Below are positions 15,375-26,001 of a DNA stretch of 60,360 nt, in pieces. Source of the DNA: Nakamurella sp. (lineage in GTDB: Bacteria; Actinomycetota; Actinomycetes; Mycobacteriales; Nakamurellaceae); assembly GCA_017882715.1 (NCBI GenBank), contig JADGOY010000004.1, forward strand, positions 1 through 60,360. Direction: 5' to 3'. Position numbers and translations under genes: made by a program. The notes below the pieces were generated by a model. The model saw only the letters and a program-made list of their open reading frames with translations, had not been told where the DNA came from and did not search any database. Every line of letters starts with the position of its first letter. Positions within the stretch are counted from its first letter, which is position 1.

Positions 15375-16514
15375 TCAGCAGGAGTGAACCAGCAAAGGCA
15401 CCAACTGCTCGGCTGCGGTGAGCGAACCGTGTTGACCGATCAGCCGCAACACCTGCGGGGTCGCGGTGCGGGAGTCGACCAGCGCGAACGAGTCGATACC
15501 GGCGACGAGCACGTCACCCAACCGCGGGCGGACCCGGTCGTCGACGGGCCCGAACCAACCCGCGTCGATCGCCTCGTCCCTGGTGTGCACCCAGGCACGG
15601 TCGCGGAATGCGTCCGCGAGCCGAGCCGCGACCCGTTGCGACTGGCCCGGCTCGCAGTACGCCTGGGCGAACCTGGCTTCCCCACCGAGGATCCGAACGC
15701 CGAGGGACAGCTCTGGTCGGTCTGCCAGGTCGACCCGGTCGGCGTGCGGCACGTCGACCATTCCGTGGTCAGCGGTGACGATCAGCACCGTTCCGGTGCC
15801 CAACCGGCGGGCGAGCCTGGCCAATTCGCGGTCCACATGGCGCAACTCCCGGCGCCATTGCGGTGACCGCCAGCCGTGCGAGTGGCCGGCACCATCCAGG
15901 TCCCCCCAGTACAGGTAGACCAGGCCGGGACCGGGCTGGGCCAGCGCTGCGACGGCGATGTCCACCCGGGAGTACAGCCGCTTCGCGCCGACGAAGCCGC
16001 CGCCGCGCAGCGCCGCCAGGGTGAGTCCGGAGCCGTCGAATTCCGGGTTACCCACCTTGGTCACGGCCACCCCGCGCGCAGCCAGCACCTCGAACACCGT
16101 GGGGTGCGGCTGCCACGCGAGCGGGTCCGTGCCCGGGTCCCATTTCAGCTCGTTGAGCAGCACCCCGCGGCCCGGATCCATCACCTCGTAACCCACCAGC
16201 CCATGCCGGCCCGACGACAGCCCCGTGCCGAACGAGCCCATCGACGTCGCGGTGGTGCTCGGGCATCCGACGCTGAGCTCGGTGCTGCCAACCAGCAGCG
16301 AGGTGAGGAACGGCGCATTCCTTGCGGCCTCGTCGAGTAGCAGCCGGCCGAGACCGTCGATGACGACCACGCAGACCGACGTGGCGTTCGGCACGGTGAC
16401 GGCCGGGCCGTCCACCGCAACACCCAACGCCCTGGCGGCACCCGGGAGCACCGCCCCGAGGCTCGTCTCGTCGTAGGCGGGGACGACGGGAGCCGAGTCC
16501 CGACGGCAGCTCAC
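15375..16514 (-). CDS. Alkaline-phosphatase-superfamily phosphodiesterase / nucleotide pyrophosphatase-like protein
   Basis: A 379-residue protein of the type I phosphodiesterase/nucleotide pyrophosphatase family. The N-terminal metal motif lies in VVIDGLGRLLLDEA and the catalytic threonine in STTATSMGSFGTGLSSG. Further metal ligands are in YLYWGDLDGAGHSHG and VTADHGMVDVP. No signal peptide is obvious. The start overlaps the stop of the upstream DUF5998 gene (ATGA), a pairing I recall as common in actinobacteria. The natural substrate is unknown. Confidence 0.88.
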   Translation of the reverse strand: MSCRRDSAPVVPAYDETSLGAVLPGAARALGVAVDGPAVTVPNATSVCVVVIDGLGRLLLDEAARNAPFLTSLLVGSTELSVGCPSTTATSMGSFGTGLSSGRHGLVGYEVMDPGRGVLLNELKWDPGTDPLAWQPHPTVFEVLAARGVAVTKVGNPEFDGSGLTLAALRGGGFVGAKRLYSRVDIAVAALAQPGPGLVYLYWGDLDGAGHSHGWRSPQWRRELRHVDRELARLARRLGTGTVLIVTADHGMVDVPHADRVDLADRPELSLGVRILGGEARFAQAYCEPGQSQRVAARLADAFRDRAWVHTRDEAIDAGWFGPVDDRVRPRLGDVLVAGIDSFALVDSRTATPQVLRLIGQHGSLTAAEQLVPLLVHSC

Positions 16515-17098
16515 CGGCTATACGCGACGGCCGTCATCGACGACAATGCCTTGGCGAAGGCGACTCCATCGGACAACGCGGCGTCGCCCTCGGCGTCGGC
16601 GCTGATCCGCAACGAGAGATCGTCGGCGGTCAGGCTGCCGGTCATCCCGTGGTCGGCCTCGCACTGCGGATCACCGCAGGTAGCCGGCTCCAGATCGATC
16701 CTGGACACCGCACCCCATCCGATGGTCAGCGTCAGTTCCCTACCGAGCGCGCCCGGACGGTACTTCTCGGGTTTGGACACCACGTGGGTGACCATCACGC
16801 TGCGCACCGCGCTCAACGGGACCGACTCGCTGGTCGCGATCCCGTGGGCCTCGTCCCCGTGCTCCTCGTCGCCGCTGTGGTCGTCGGCGTGCACGAAGAT
16901 CAACCGGCTGCTCGTCAGTACCACCACCGACAGGTGCCGGCGGATGGTGTCCATGTCGAATGTGGTCTCCCCGTGCACCAGGTGAGCAAGCACGTTCTCG
17001 CCGGCAAGGGCTATGTCCAGCACGTCCGCGACCAGCGCGGGGTAGTAGCCGGACTTCTCGATCTTCCTGACGAGCTCGGGCGGTTGTTTCAAGGGCAT
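16511..17098 (-). CDS. DUF5998 family protein
   Basis: A protein of about 195 residues of the actinobacterial DUF5998 family, recognised by KIEKSGYYPALVADVLDIAL, the HGETTFDMD segment and a Cys/His-containing stretch CGDPQCEADHG. An internal acidic stretch (DDHSGDEEHGDEAHG) lengthens one loop. Function is unknown. Translation is coupled to the downstream phosphodiesterase gene. The start is uncertain: ATG 17098 gives MPLKQPPELV; a GTG at 17122 in the same frame has no better ribosome site. Confidence 0.85.
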   Translation of the reverse strand: MPLKQPPELVRKIEKSGYYPALVADVLDIALAGENVLAHLVHGETTFDMDTIRRHLSVVVLTSSRLIFVHADDHSGDEEHGDEAHGIATSESVPLSAVRSVMVTHVVSKPEKYRPGALGRELTLTIGWGAVSRIDLEPATCGDPQCEADHGMTGSLTADDLSLRISADAEGDAALSDGVAFAKALSSMTAVAYSR

Positions 17099-17211
17099 GA
17101 GGACATGGTGGCACTCCCGCACCGCTCACCACGAGTCGGAGCCATCCGTTGTGGATAGCGGCGTCACCTTCGGTGGCCGGATCCGGCCGGCACACGCTCC
17201 ATCATGGAGGC

Positions 17212-17628
17212 GTGAATGCTCGAAATCCGCTCGTACTGGCCGAGGGTGTCGGGACCGGGGGCGAGCGCTGGACACTCACCACCGACGGCTCAGGGACCCG
17301 CCGACGAACCATCGTCCAGGTGGTGGAAACGGACGGACGTCGCTGGGGCGCCGGATTCGGCGGTCCCCCACTGCCACCCGGTCACCGGCTGGCCACCCTC
17401 GTCGGCCGATCGGGTGGCGGCGCGCATCTGGTGATCGTGCGCGTCGCTGCCGACGTGCGAGCCGCCGTCGCCACCCTGAGCGACGGCACCCGCGAGGATC
17501 TCCGCCTGCACGGTGATCCGACCGAGTTCGGCGCACGGGTCGCCGTGCTGGTCTACCCGCCCGAACTCGACCTGCATCGTCTGGTGCTGCTGGACGAGTC
17601 CGGCAGGGAGCTGCCGGACGCGATGTGA
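17212..17628 (+). CDS. Hypothetical protein
   Basis: I do not recognise this 138-residue protein. It is rich in beta-like stretches (ERWTLTTDG, HLVIVRVAADVRAAVATLSDG, VAVLVYPPELDLHRLVLLDESG) with no signal peptide or membrane segment, and looks like one small beta domain. The GTG at 17212 is only one base after GGAGG, closer than usual, so the true start is uncertain. It converges with pheT (10 bp between stops). Confidence 0.6.
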   Translation: MNARNPLVLAEGVGTGGERWTLTTDGSGTRRRTIVQVVETDGRRWGAGFGGPPLPPGHRLATLVGRSGGGAHLVIVRVAADVRAAVATLSDGTREDLRLHGDPTEFGARVAVLVYPPELDLHRLVLLDESGRELPDAM

Positions 17629-17638
17629 CTCGGTCCGC

Positions 17639-20164
17639 TCAGCGCAGGCTGGCGCCGACCCGTTGCGCGGCGACCGCGACGGCGCGGTCGCGGACCGCGG
17701 TCGCGTCGGCGGCGGTCAGGGTGCGATCCGGCGCCCGGACGACCATCGAGAACGCCAGCGACTTGTGCCCGGCCAAGACCTGGTCGCCGGTGTAGATGTC
17801 GAAAAGCCGGACGGATTCGAGCAGCTCGCCGCCACCGTCGCGCAACGCCTGGAACACCTCGACCGCCGGCGTCGACGCGTCGACGACGACTGCCACATCC
17901 ACGTGCACCGGCGGGTACGGCGAGATGACCGGTGCCACCGACGGCCGGCGCTCGGGCAGCGACTCCAGGTTCAGCTCGACGGCCGCGGTCCGCGGCGGCA
18001 GGCCGAGCCGTTCGACGACCGCCGGAGCCAGCTCACCGGCGAAGCCGACCGGCCAGTCGCCGACCCGGATGCTCGCGCAGCGACCCGGATGCCACGGCGC
18101 CTGCTCGGCGGCAACCACCCGAACGTCGGTTCCGGCCACCGATCCGACCCGGCGGGCGAACTCGATCGCGTCGGCCCACGTCGCCGGGCGCCCATCGCCC
18201 CACCAGCCCGGCCGATCAACCGAGCCGGCCAGCACGATCGCCAGATGCCGGGGCTGCAGCGGCAACGCCGCGTTCAGCACGGCGATATCGGCGTCCTCGG
18301 GCCGGTCGCTGATGCCAACCGGCGGCGGCACGGGCGCGTTGCTCCTGGGCAGGAACACCGGGCCGATCTCGTACACCATCAAGTCACGAGTACCGCGAGA
18401 GATGTTGCGCAGCACAGTGTCCAGTAGGCCGGGCAGCAGCGTGGTGCGCATCAGCGGGCGGTCGGCGTCCAGCGGGTTGACCAGCGCGACAGGTCGGCGG
18501 CGACTGTCATCCGGGTCGAGTCCGAGCACGTCGAGATCAGCGGTGCCGATGAACGGGAACGACAACACCTCTGTCAGCCCGGCCGCGGCGAGGTCCGCAC
18601 TGATCGAGCGTTCCCGGCGCTGACCCGCGGTGAGCCCGGTGCCGACCGGCGCGAGGGGCAGCACGGCCGCGATGGAGTCGTAACCCTCCATCCGGGCCAC
18701 CTCCTCGACGAGATCGGCGGGACGGGACAGGTCGGGTCGCCAGGTCGGTGCCGTCACGGACAACGACCTGGCACCGTCGGTGCCCGGTTGGCCCGCGGCA
18801 TCCGTGGCCGGATCCAGGACTGGATCGGTGACCACGCAGCCGACCTGCTCGAGCCGTCGGAGGATCACCTCCCTCTCGAACGGGCGGCCGGTCAGCCGCT
18901 GCGGCTCGGCCAGCGGCAGCGTGATCGTCGCCGGCGCGAGGGGATCGCCCGCCACATCGGACCGACCGACGATCCGCCCCCCGGCGTAACGCACCAGCAG
19001 TTGCGCCGCCAGTTCGGCCGCCGCGGCCGCGATCGCCGGATCCACCGCCCGTTCGAAACGACGGGACGCCTCGCTCGGCAGCCGGTGACGGCGGGCCGTG
19101 CGGGCGATCGCCGGCGGATCCCAATAGGCCGCCTCGATGACGACATCGGTGGTGGCGGAACTGATCTCGGTGGATTCACCGCCCATGACTCCGGCCAGCG
19201 AAATCGCGCCGGACTCGTCGGCCACCACCAGGTCGTCGATGGCCAGGGCCCGCTCGGACCCGTCGAGGGTTTTCAGGGTCTCCCCCGCGGACGCCCGGCG
19301 AACGGTGATCCGACCGGTCAGCCGAGCCGCGTCGAAGGCGTGCAGCGGCTGACCGAGGTGCACCATCACGTAGTTGGTGACGTCCACAGCGAGCGAGATC
19401 GACCGGATCCCGGCGGCGGACAGTCTGCGGCGCAACCAGTATGGCGACGACGCGGTTGGGTCGATACCCGTCACCCGGACGGTGACGAATCGGCCGCAGC
19501 CGACGGGGTCGGCGATCGTCACCGGCCAGCCGCCCTCGGCACGGTGCGGCAGTTCCCGCTCGGCGGGATCGGCGAACGGCAGGTCGAACGCCGCGGCGAG
19601 TTCGCGAGCCAACCCGCGGATCGACAACGCATAGCCACGATCCGGCGTGATCGACATCTCGATGACGGTGTCGTCGGCGCCGATCAGCAATCGTGCGTCA
19701 CTGCCCACCGTGGCGTCCGGATCGACGACCAGAATCCCGTCATGATCGTTTCCGATGCCCAACTCCCGGTCCGAGCAGATCATGCCGTCGGAGATCCGGC
19801 CGTAGGTGGCGCGGGAGGCGATGGAAAATCCGCCAGGCAGCACGGCACCGGGCAGCGCCACGACCACCTTGTCGCCCGCGACGAAATTCGTTGCTCCGCA
19901 GATGATCCCGCGGGGGTCGTCACTACCGTCCGGACCGTGGCCCGAACCGACGTCGACCGAACAGAACCGGATCGACTTCTTCGGTCCGGTGAGCTCCTCG
20001 ATCGAGAGCACCTGTCCGACAACCAGATCACCCGTGGTCGCCGGTACCGTGTGCAGCTCCTCGACCTCGAACCCGATGCGCAGCAATGCGTCCGAGACCT
20101 GCTCCGGCGACGTCCCGGCGGGCAGCTGGAGAACCCCGGCCAGCCATGCCAAAGGCAGCCTCAT
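17639..20164 (-). CDS. pheT: Phenylalanyl-tRNA synthetase beta subunit
   Basis: Large subunit of the heterotetrameric enzyme that charges tRNA-Phe. The 841 residues show the N-terminal OB-fold tRNA-binding domain (VGQVLSIEELTGPK), the B3/B4 editing region, B5, the catalytic-like core (PFIGTADLDVLGL) and the C-terminal anticodon-binding FDX-ACB domain (YPPVHVDVAVVV through AGHKSLAFS). It starts 2 bp after the pheS stop, so the subunits are made from one transcript. Length is as expected. Confidence 0.97.
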   Translation of the reverse strand: MRLPLAWLAGVLQLPAGTSPEQVSDALLRIGFEVEELHTVPATTGDLVVGQVLSIEELTGPKKSIRFCSVDVGSGHGPDGSDDPRGIICGATNFVAGDKVVVALPGAVLPGGFSIASRATYGRISDGMICSDRELGIGNDHDGILVVDPDATVGSDARLLIGADDTVIEMSITPDRGYALSIRGLARELAAAFDLPFADPAERELPHRAEGGWPVTIADPVGCGRFVTVRVTGIDPTASSPYWLRRRLSAAGIRSISLAVDVTNYVMVHLGQPLHAFDAARLTGRITVRRASAGETLKTLDGSERALAIDDLVVADESGAISLAGVMGGESTEISSATTDVVIEAAYWDPPAIARTARRHRLPSEASRRFERAVDPAIAAAAAELAAQLLVRYAGGRIVGRSDVAGDPLAPATITLPLAEPQRLTGRPFEREVILRRLEQVGCVVTDPVLDPATDAAGQPGTDGARSLSVTAPTWRPDLSRPADLVEEVARMEGYDSIAAVLPLAPVGTGLTAGQRRERSISADLAAAGLTEVLSFPFIGTADLDVLGLDPDDSRRRPVALVNPLDADRPLMRTTLLPGLLDTVLRNISRGTRDLMVYEIGPVFLPRSNAPVPPPVGISDRPEDADIAVLNAALPLQPRHLAIVLAGSVDRPGWWGDGRPATWADAIEFARRVGSVAGTDVRVVAAEQAPWHPGRCASIRVGDWPVGFAGELAPAVVERLGLPPRTAAVELNLESLPERRPSVAPVISPYPPVHVDVAVVVDASTPAVEVFQALRDGGGELLESVRLFDIYTGDQVLAGHKSLAFSMVVRAPDRTLTAADATAVRDRAVAVAAQRVGASLR

Positions 20165-20166
20165 CG

Positions 20167-21654
<1,488 letters not shown>

Positions 21655-22218
21655 ATGTCGTGGCTGGAGCGGTTGACAACGTCAGCAGGCTCGCTCTTGC
21701 GATCGCTGCGTGGCACGCCCACCGCTCCCAGCCCATCCCCCACCCCCGCTCCCACTCGCGGCGGCAGCCGTCCGCCGGCCACCGGCACCGAGCTCTCACC
21801 GGGCCGCTCCGGTCCCGGCGCCACGGTCGAGGTCGATCCCCGGCAGATCGGTCCGGTCCGGATGAGCTATTCCCCGGCCACCGACGGTGACCCCGATCCG
21901 GGCGAGATCGTCTGGACCTGGGTGCCGTTCGAGGAGCGTGACGGCCGCGGCAAAGACCGTCCTGTGCTGGTGGTGGCGGCGGAGCGGGGCGGCAGCTGGC
22001 TGGCGGTGCAGCTGACATCCAAGCAGCATCAGGGTGACGTCGAGTTCGTGGCGATCGGTGCCGGCGCCTGGGATTCGACCGGGCGCCCGTCCTGGGTGAA
22101 CATCGATCGGGTCTTCCGGGTGTACGACGGGGGCATGCGCCGTGAAGCGTGTGCCTTACCGGGCGCGCGGTACGCCACCGTCGAGCAACGGTTGCGACAG
22201 CGCTACGGCTGGCACTGA
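21655..22218 (+). CDS. PemK/MazF-family protein, no antitoxin gene adjacent
   Basis: A 187-residue protein. Residues 1-70 are a basic start followed by a Pro/Ser/Thr-rich linker (TPTAPSPSPTPAPT). The remainder is a PemK/MazF-like barrel with PGEIVWTWVPFEERDGRGKDRPVLVV, AVQLTSKQH and PSWVNIDRVFRV. MazF-type proteins are usually mRNA interferases paired with a small antitoxin; no antitoxin-like ORF lies on either side, and this long actinobacterial subfamily is commonly found alone, so a toxin role is not established. It sits on the opposite strand inside the otherwise conserved rplT-trmH-pheS order. Confidence 0.8.
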   Translation: MSWLERLTTSAGSLLRSLRGTPTAPSPSPTPAPTRGGSRPPATGTELSPGRSGPGATVEVDPRQIGPVRMSYSPATDGDPDPGEIVWTWVPFEERDGRGKDRPVLVVAAERGGSWLAVQLTSKQHQGDVEFVAIGAGAWDSTGRPSWVNIDRVFRVYDGGMRREACALPGARYATVEQRLRQRYGWH

Positions 22219-22641
22219 ACGACGACGCTGCCCGGCGGGTACCGAGCCGAGCGCCCCGGACAAATGTTGCCCGGCGAAAGGCGCCGACAACTCCCGAGCA
22301 ATTGTCGATGCGCCCGCATGATGGTCCCGAACCAGGCGTATCCGCCCGACTATGCGCGACCCGGGCCAAGAACGCGATTCCGCGCCGGCTGCCACCGGCC
22401 ACCGCTCCCTGCGATGCCAATGGTTTCGTTGTGAGATTCATCCCGGCGTCGGCATGCATTTGCCGGCGTGCACAGGGTGGCGCATGTTTTCTGGTAGAGG
22501 TAACACATGATTGTTCGTCAACCGAACTGCGTGATCCCAATTCCGCCGATCCGCGCTCATCTCGTGGTGGCTGGCGATGCCCTCGAGTCCGTTCAGACCG
22601 AGCGTCCTGCGTCCCCCGGCGCACCCCGTGGCGGACGCGGG
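22219..22641 (+). other. Intergenic region upstream of lipoprotein gene
   Basis: About 420 bp. The reading frame of the lipoprotein is open back to 22507, but a lipoprotein signal must be N-terminal, so this part is probably untranslated. It contains a locally AT-richer stretch around 22480-22520 (ttttctggtagaggtaacac) that could hold a promoter. No other gene is seen. Confidence 0.35.
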
Positions 22642-23154
22642 ATGCGGGCCACGGCACGCACCGTCGTCGTCGGTGCCGCGGCGGCGGCATTGGCGGTGGC
22701 ACTGGCCGCCTGCAGTTCCAGCACCAGCCCCAGCACGTCCTCGTCCACGGCGGCGTCCTCGACCGCTGCGTCCACGGTGTCGTCATCGGGGTCCTCCGGC
22801 TCGACCAGCTACCCGGCCGGCAAAGAGCAGGTCTGCCAGGCCCGTGACCAACTGAAGACCTCGATCTCCGCACTGACCAACCCCAGCCTCCTGGTGGGCG
22901 GCGCGGCCGCGATCAAAGCCGCTGTCGACCAGGTCCAGACCGACCTGAGCTCCCTCGTCAGCGCCGGCACACAGGATTACGAACCGCAGGTCAACGCGAT
23001 GCGGTCCTCGCTCCAGGAACTGCAGACCGCGGTGGGCAACCTGGGCAACGGCAACATGACCGAGAACCTGCAGGCGGTGGGCAGGGCGATCGCCGCGACG
23101 GGAACAGCGTCGGGGGACTTGTTCACCCAGCTGAAAGCCGCCTGCGGTTCCTGA
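22642..23154 (+). CDS. Putative secreted lipoprotein
   Basis: A 170-residue protein starting MRATARTVVVGAAAAALAV, a lipoprotein signal peptide ending in the lipobox ALAAC, so the mature protein should be lipid-anchored outside the membrane. A Ser/Thr-rich linker (about 45 residues) follows, then a helical domain (residues about 65-170) with heptad-like helices and two cysteines (CQAR near the start, KAACGS at the end) that may form a disulfide. I do not recognise the domain. I chose ATG 22642 because only this start puts the signal peptide at the N-terminus. Confidence 0.75.
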   Translation: MRATARTVVVGAAAAALAVALAACSSSTSPSTSSSTAASSTAASTVSSSGSSGSTSYPAGKEQVCQARDQLKTSISALTNPSLLVGGAAAIKAAVDQVQTDLSSLVSAGTQDYEPQVNAMRSSLQELQTAVGNLGNGNMTENLQAVGRAIAATGTASGDLFTQLKAACGS

Positions 23155-23328
23155 ACCGGCTTCCCGGCCGAACCCGGGCGCATTGTTGCGTCCTGATGAG
23201 CTGGCGTGACCCTGCGCAGCGGTGGTCCGACTGCGCGGGCGGGCTCCGCGAGCTGGCCAATCGGCCGGTTGCCCGAGCCCATCGGAGCGTGTCGTCGCGC
23301 CGGCCTCGCTGCGCAGATCGCTGAACGA

Positions 23329-24255
23329 TCAGGCGTCTGCCTGGACGCCCAGGGAACCAGCCGTCCCGATGGCCTTCGCCTCGCTGGCCGGTGCCTTGCT
23401 GACCGCTGCCTCGCTGACCGCTGCCTCATCGGCGCCATGTCCGGCCGCCCGGCGGTGTGCGCCGGCACTGGCGTACAGGCAGATCGCCGCGGCCGTCGCC
23501 AGGTTCAGCGACTCGGCCCGGCCATAGATCGGCACCCGCACCGATTCGTCGGCGCGGGTCACGACGTCTTCCGGTAGCCCATGAGCCTCGGAACCGAACA
23601 GCCAGGCGGTGGGGAGGTCGAGGATTCCGTCTGCCCCCGCCCTGTCCAGATCGAGCGTCGCGGTGCCGGTGGTCGCCAACACCGACAGGCCCGCCTCGGC
23701 GAGCGCGCGGATGAGCGCGACCGGATCGGTCACACGCACGACCGGCAGGTGGAACAGGCTGCCGGCCGACGCCCGTACGGCCTTGGGGTTGAACGGGTCG
23801 ACGGCGTCACCGGCGAGAATCACCCCGTCAGCGCCGGCCGCATCGGCCAGCCGGATGACGGTGCCGGCGTTGCCGGGGTCCTTGGTTTGCACCAGCACGG
23901 CCAGCAGCTGCGGGGACCCTGCCAGCAACGCGGTCGGTTCGGTGTCCGGGATCGCGCACCGCACGACGATGCCCTGCGGGGTGACTGCATCCGACAGCGC
24001 GGCCGCCGCCCGCTCGGTCACCTGGCTGACCTGGACGCCGGCCGCGTAGGCCGCCCGCACCAGGTGCACATGCTTCGCGGCAGCAGCCTCGGTGACGAAC
24101 AGCTCGAGGATCGCGCCCGGATTCTCCCGTGCGGAGCCGATCGCCTCGGTCACCGCGGGCGCCCCTTCAGCCAGGAACTCCCCGGCCTCCGCGCGGCGGG
24201 ACCTGCGCAACAGGCGGTGCGCCGACGCGATCCTGGCCGAGCGCTCGGTGAGCAC
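23329..24255 (-). CDS. TrmH/SpoU-family RNA 2'-O-methyltransferase
   Basis: SPOUT-fold SAM-dependent methyltransferase acting on rRNA or tRNA ribose. The 308-residue protein has an N-terminal substrate-binding domain (FLAEGAPAVTEAI) and the SPOUT core with GNAGTVIRLADAAGADGV, the SAM-knot motif AWLFGSEAHGLP and RVPIYGRAESLNLATAA. Its place after rplT matches the tsnR-like gene beside rplT in mycobacteria, suggesting rRNA as target. The C-terminal 30 residues are repeats (EAAVS, EAAVS, KAPAS) from a 15-bp DNA repeat and are not part of the fold. Confidence 0.9.
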   Translation of the reverse strand: MLTERSARIASAHRLLRRSRRAEAGEFLAEGAPAVTEAIGSARENPGAILELFVTEAAAAKHVHLVRAAYAAGVQVSQVTERAAAALSDAVTPQGIVVRCAIPDTEPTALLAGSPQLLAVLVQTKDPGNAGTVIRLADAAGADGVILAGDAVDPFNPKAVRASAGSLFHLPVVRVTDPVALIRALAEAGLSVLATTGTATLDLDRAGADGILDLPTAWLFGSEAHGLPEDVVTRADESVRVPIYGRAESLNLATAAAICLYASAGAHRRAAGHGADEAAVSEAAVSKAPASEAKAIGTAGSLGVQADA

Positions 24256-24340
24256 CGATTCGTCCGCGTCGTCAGCGGGCGTGACGGCTGTGTTGTCGGC
24301 GGACGACCAGGTGGTTCCGGACCGGGCCCCGGCAGCAGAG

Positions 24341-24369
24341 CGCCCGGCCGGTGAATCACCGACCGGGCG
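24341..24369 (-). terminator. Strong hairpin after rplT
   Basis: A stem of 7 bp plus 5 bp with one C-A mismatch and a 3-base loop lies 23 bp downstream of the rplT stop and before trmH. There is no U-run, as often in actinobacterial intrinsic terminators. It could stop or attenuate the infC-rpmI-rplT transcript before trmH. Confidence 0.6.
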
Positions 24370-24392
24370 TCGACGGGGGGCAGGATGCGGGC

Positions 24393-24803
24393 TCAGGCCG
24401 CGTCCTCGGCGTTGGCACTGGAACGATCGGCAGCAGCGTCGGCCACCGGCGGTACGGCCCGGCGAGCGACGGCAACCAGCGCGGCGAAAGCGGTGTCGTC
24501 ATGCACTGCCAGCTCGGCGAGCACCTTGCGATCAACCTCGACACCGGCGACCTTCAGACCCTGCATGAACCGGTTGTACGTCATGCCATGGGCACGGGCC
24601 GCGGCGTTGATGCGGGTGATCCACAACTTGCGGAAGTCGCCCTTGCGCTTACGCCGATCGTTGTAGGCGTAGTTGAGCGAGTGAAGCATCTGCTCCTTGG
24701 CCTTGCGGTACAGCCGCGAGCGCTGGCCGCGGTAGCCGCTGGCGTTCTCGAGAATCGTTCGGCGCTTCTTGTGGGCGTTGACCGCCCTCTTGACCCGTGC
24801 CAC
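24393..24803 (-). CDS. rplT: 50S ribosomal protein L20
   Basis: Early-assembly protein of the large subunit that binds 23S rRNA. The 136-residue product starts (V)[17 protein letters not shown] and contains [21 protein letters not shown], classic L20 motifs. Start is the GTG at 24803 with an AGGTG upstream. The last 25 residues (after [11 protein letters not shown]) form an Ala/Ser/Asp-rich tail longer than in E. coli L20, as is common in actinobacteria. It follows rpmI by 108 bp in the infC operon. Confidence 0.97.
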   Translation of the reverse strand: MARVKRAVNAHKKRRTILENASGYRGQRSRLYRKAKEQMLHSLNYAYNDRRKRKGDFRKLWITRINAAARAHGMTYNRFMQGLKVAGVEVDRKVLAELAVHDDTAFAALVAVARRAVPPVADAAADRSSANAEDAA

Positions 24804-24911
24804 GGGACACACCTGTCTTTCTGTATCGAACCGGCTGTGCTGACGCCGGCGGGGACGATCGGGATCTCAGTCGTCGGCGGCCCGGACAGGGCCGCCCATG
24901 GTGTCGGGTGA

Positions 24912-25106
24912 CTACAGTCCGAGCATCCGGCGCACGCGCGGCACGTCGGCTTTCGACACCTCGGCCACGCCGTCCAGGCGCCGGGTACGGCTCGTCGGCT
25001 TGCCCTCCAAGTTGTGCCGTTTGCCGGACTTCTGGTGGACGATCTTTCCGGCGCCGGTCACCTTGACCCGCTTCTTGATCCCGGAGTGCGCCTTCATCTT
25101 GGGCAT
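24912..25106 (-). CDS. rpmI: 50S ribosomal protein L35
   Basis: A 64-residue basic ribosomal protein with the typical start [18 protein letters not shown] and the middle [17 protein letters not shown]. It lies between infC and rplT in the standard order. Nothing unusual. Confidence 0.97.
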   Translation of the reverse strand: MPKMKAHSGIKKRVKVTGAGKIVHQKSGKRHNLEGKPTSRTRRLDGVAEVSKADVPRVRRMLGL

Positions 25107-25282
25107 CGCTGTCCCACCTCACATTTCGCTGCGTTTCTCACCCGGCCGGGGTGCCGGCGGGCGTGCTGGAACCCCGGTGCACCGACGCCTTCCGACCCCG
25201 TGGGTACGGGTGGTCGATCAGCGCCACGGCAGCGTGACCCTGGTACTACGTGACGCCGTGCCGGCCGGTCGGCCGGCATCGG

Positions 25283-25831
25283 TCAGGACGCCGCAGTGGC
25301 CGGCGCCGGCCGCGTCTTGACCTGCTTGTGCGGGGCCAAGACCATGATCATGTTGCGGCCGTCCTGCTTGGGTGCGCTCTCCACGAACCCCAGCTCCGCG
25401 ACGTCCGCGGACAGCCGCTGCAGCAACCGGAACCCGAGCTCGGGCCTGGACTGCTCGCGGCCGCGGAACATGATGGTGACCTTGACCTTGTCCCCGGCCT
25501 TCAAGAAGCGCACCACGTGACCTTTCTTGGTCTCGTAGTCGTGCGAGTCGATCTTGGGCCGGAGCTTCATTTCCTTGATAACCGTCAGGACCTGGTTGCG
25601 TCGGGCCTCGCGAGCCTTCTGCGCGCTCTCGTATTTGAACTTGCCGTAGTCCATGAGCTTGCAGACCGGCGGCCGGGCGTCCGGTGCGACCTCGACGAGA
25701 TCGAGGTCGGCCTCTTGTGCCAGCCGCAGGGCCTCGCCGAGGGAGACGATGCCGATCTGCTCACCGGCTGCTCCGACAAGGCGAATCTCGGGAACGCGGA
25801 TCCTGTCGTTGATGCGTGGCTCGACGCTGAT
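25283..25831 (-). CDS. infC: Translation initiation factor IF-3, predicted ATC start
   Basis: IF-3 keeps 30S subunits free and checks start-codon/initiator-tRNA pairing. The 182-residue product has the N-domain ([18 protein letters not shown]), the linker ([13 protein letters not shown]) and the C-domain ([25 protein letters not shown]). No ATG, GTG or TTG lies in frame at the expected position; codons ATC-AGC-GTC-GAG sit exactly where homologues begin, five bases after a perfect AGGAGG. IF-3 is known to start on AUU in E. coli and to autoregulate by rejecting it. The frame is open 354 bp further upstream, but that stretch has no IF-3 similarity. Confidence 0.95.
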   Translation of the reverse strand: MSVEPRINDRIRVPEIRLVGAAGEQIGIVSLGEALRLAQEADLDLVEVAPDARPPVCKLMDYGKFKYESAQKAREARRNQVLTVIKEMKLRPKIDSHDYETKKGHVVRFLKAGDKVKVTIMFRGREQSRPELGFRLLQRLSADVAELGFVESAPKQDGRNMIMVLAPHKQVKTRPAPATAAS

Positions 25832-25842
25832 TGAATCCTCCT
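25829..25842 (-). promoter_or_regulatory. infC ribosome binding site and near-cognate ATC start
   Basis: On the minus strand AGGAGG (25842-25837), then five bases, then ATC (25831-25829). This spacing is ideal and decides the start; the codon itself is near-cognate. Confidence 0.8.
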
Positions 25843-25864
25843 GGAAGACGGGTGATGAGGTGGT

Positions 25865-25906
25865 GGTCGACCTGTCGTGGTGGTCGACCTGTCGTGCTGG
25901 TCGAAC
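25865..25906 (-). repeat. 17-bp tandem repeat in the infC leader
   Basis: The self-complementary octamer ggtcgacc occurs at 25865 and 25882, and as ggtcgaac at 25899, exactly 17 bp apart. It lies just upstream of the infC ribosome site. In RNA each octamer can pair with itself or with its neighbour. Confidence 0.8.
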
Positions 25907-26001
25907 TCGTTCGGTCGGTACTGCCGGATGCTGCTCGATGTGCGACCGCTCCTCTGCCGGACGCCCTCGCGGTACCGACCGCTGGATCGGTACGACAAAG
26001 G

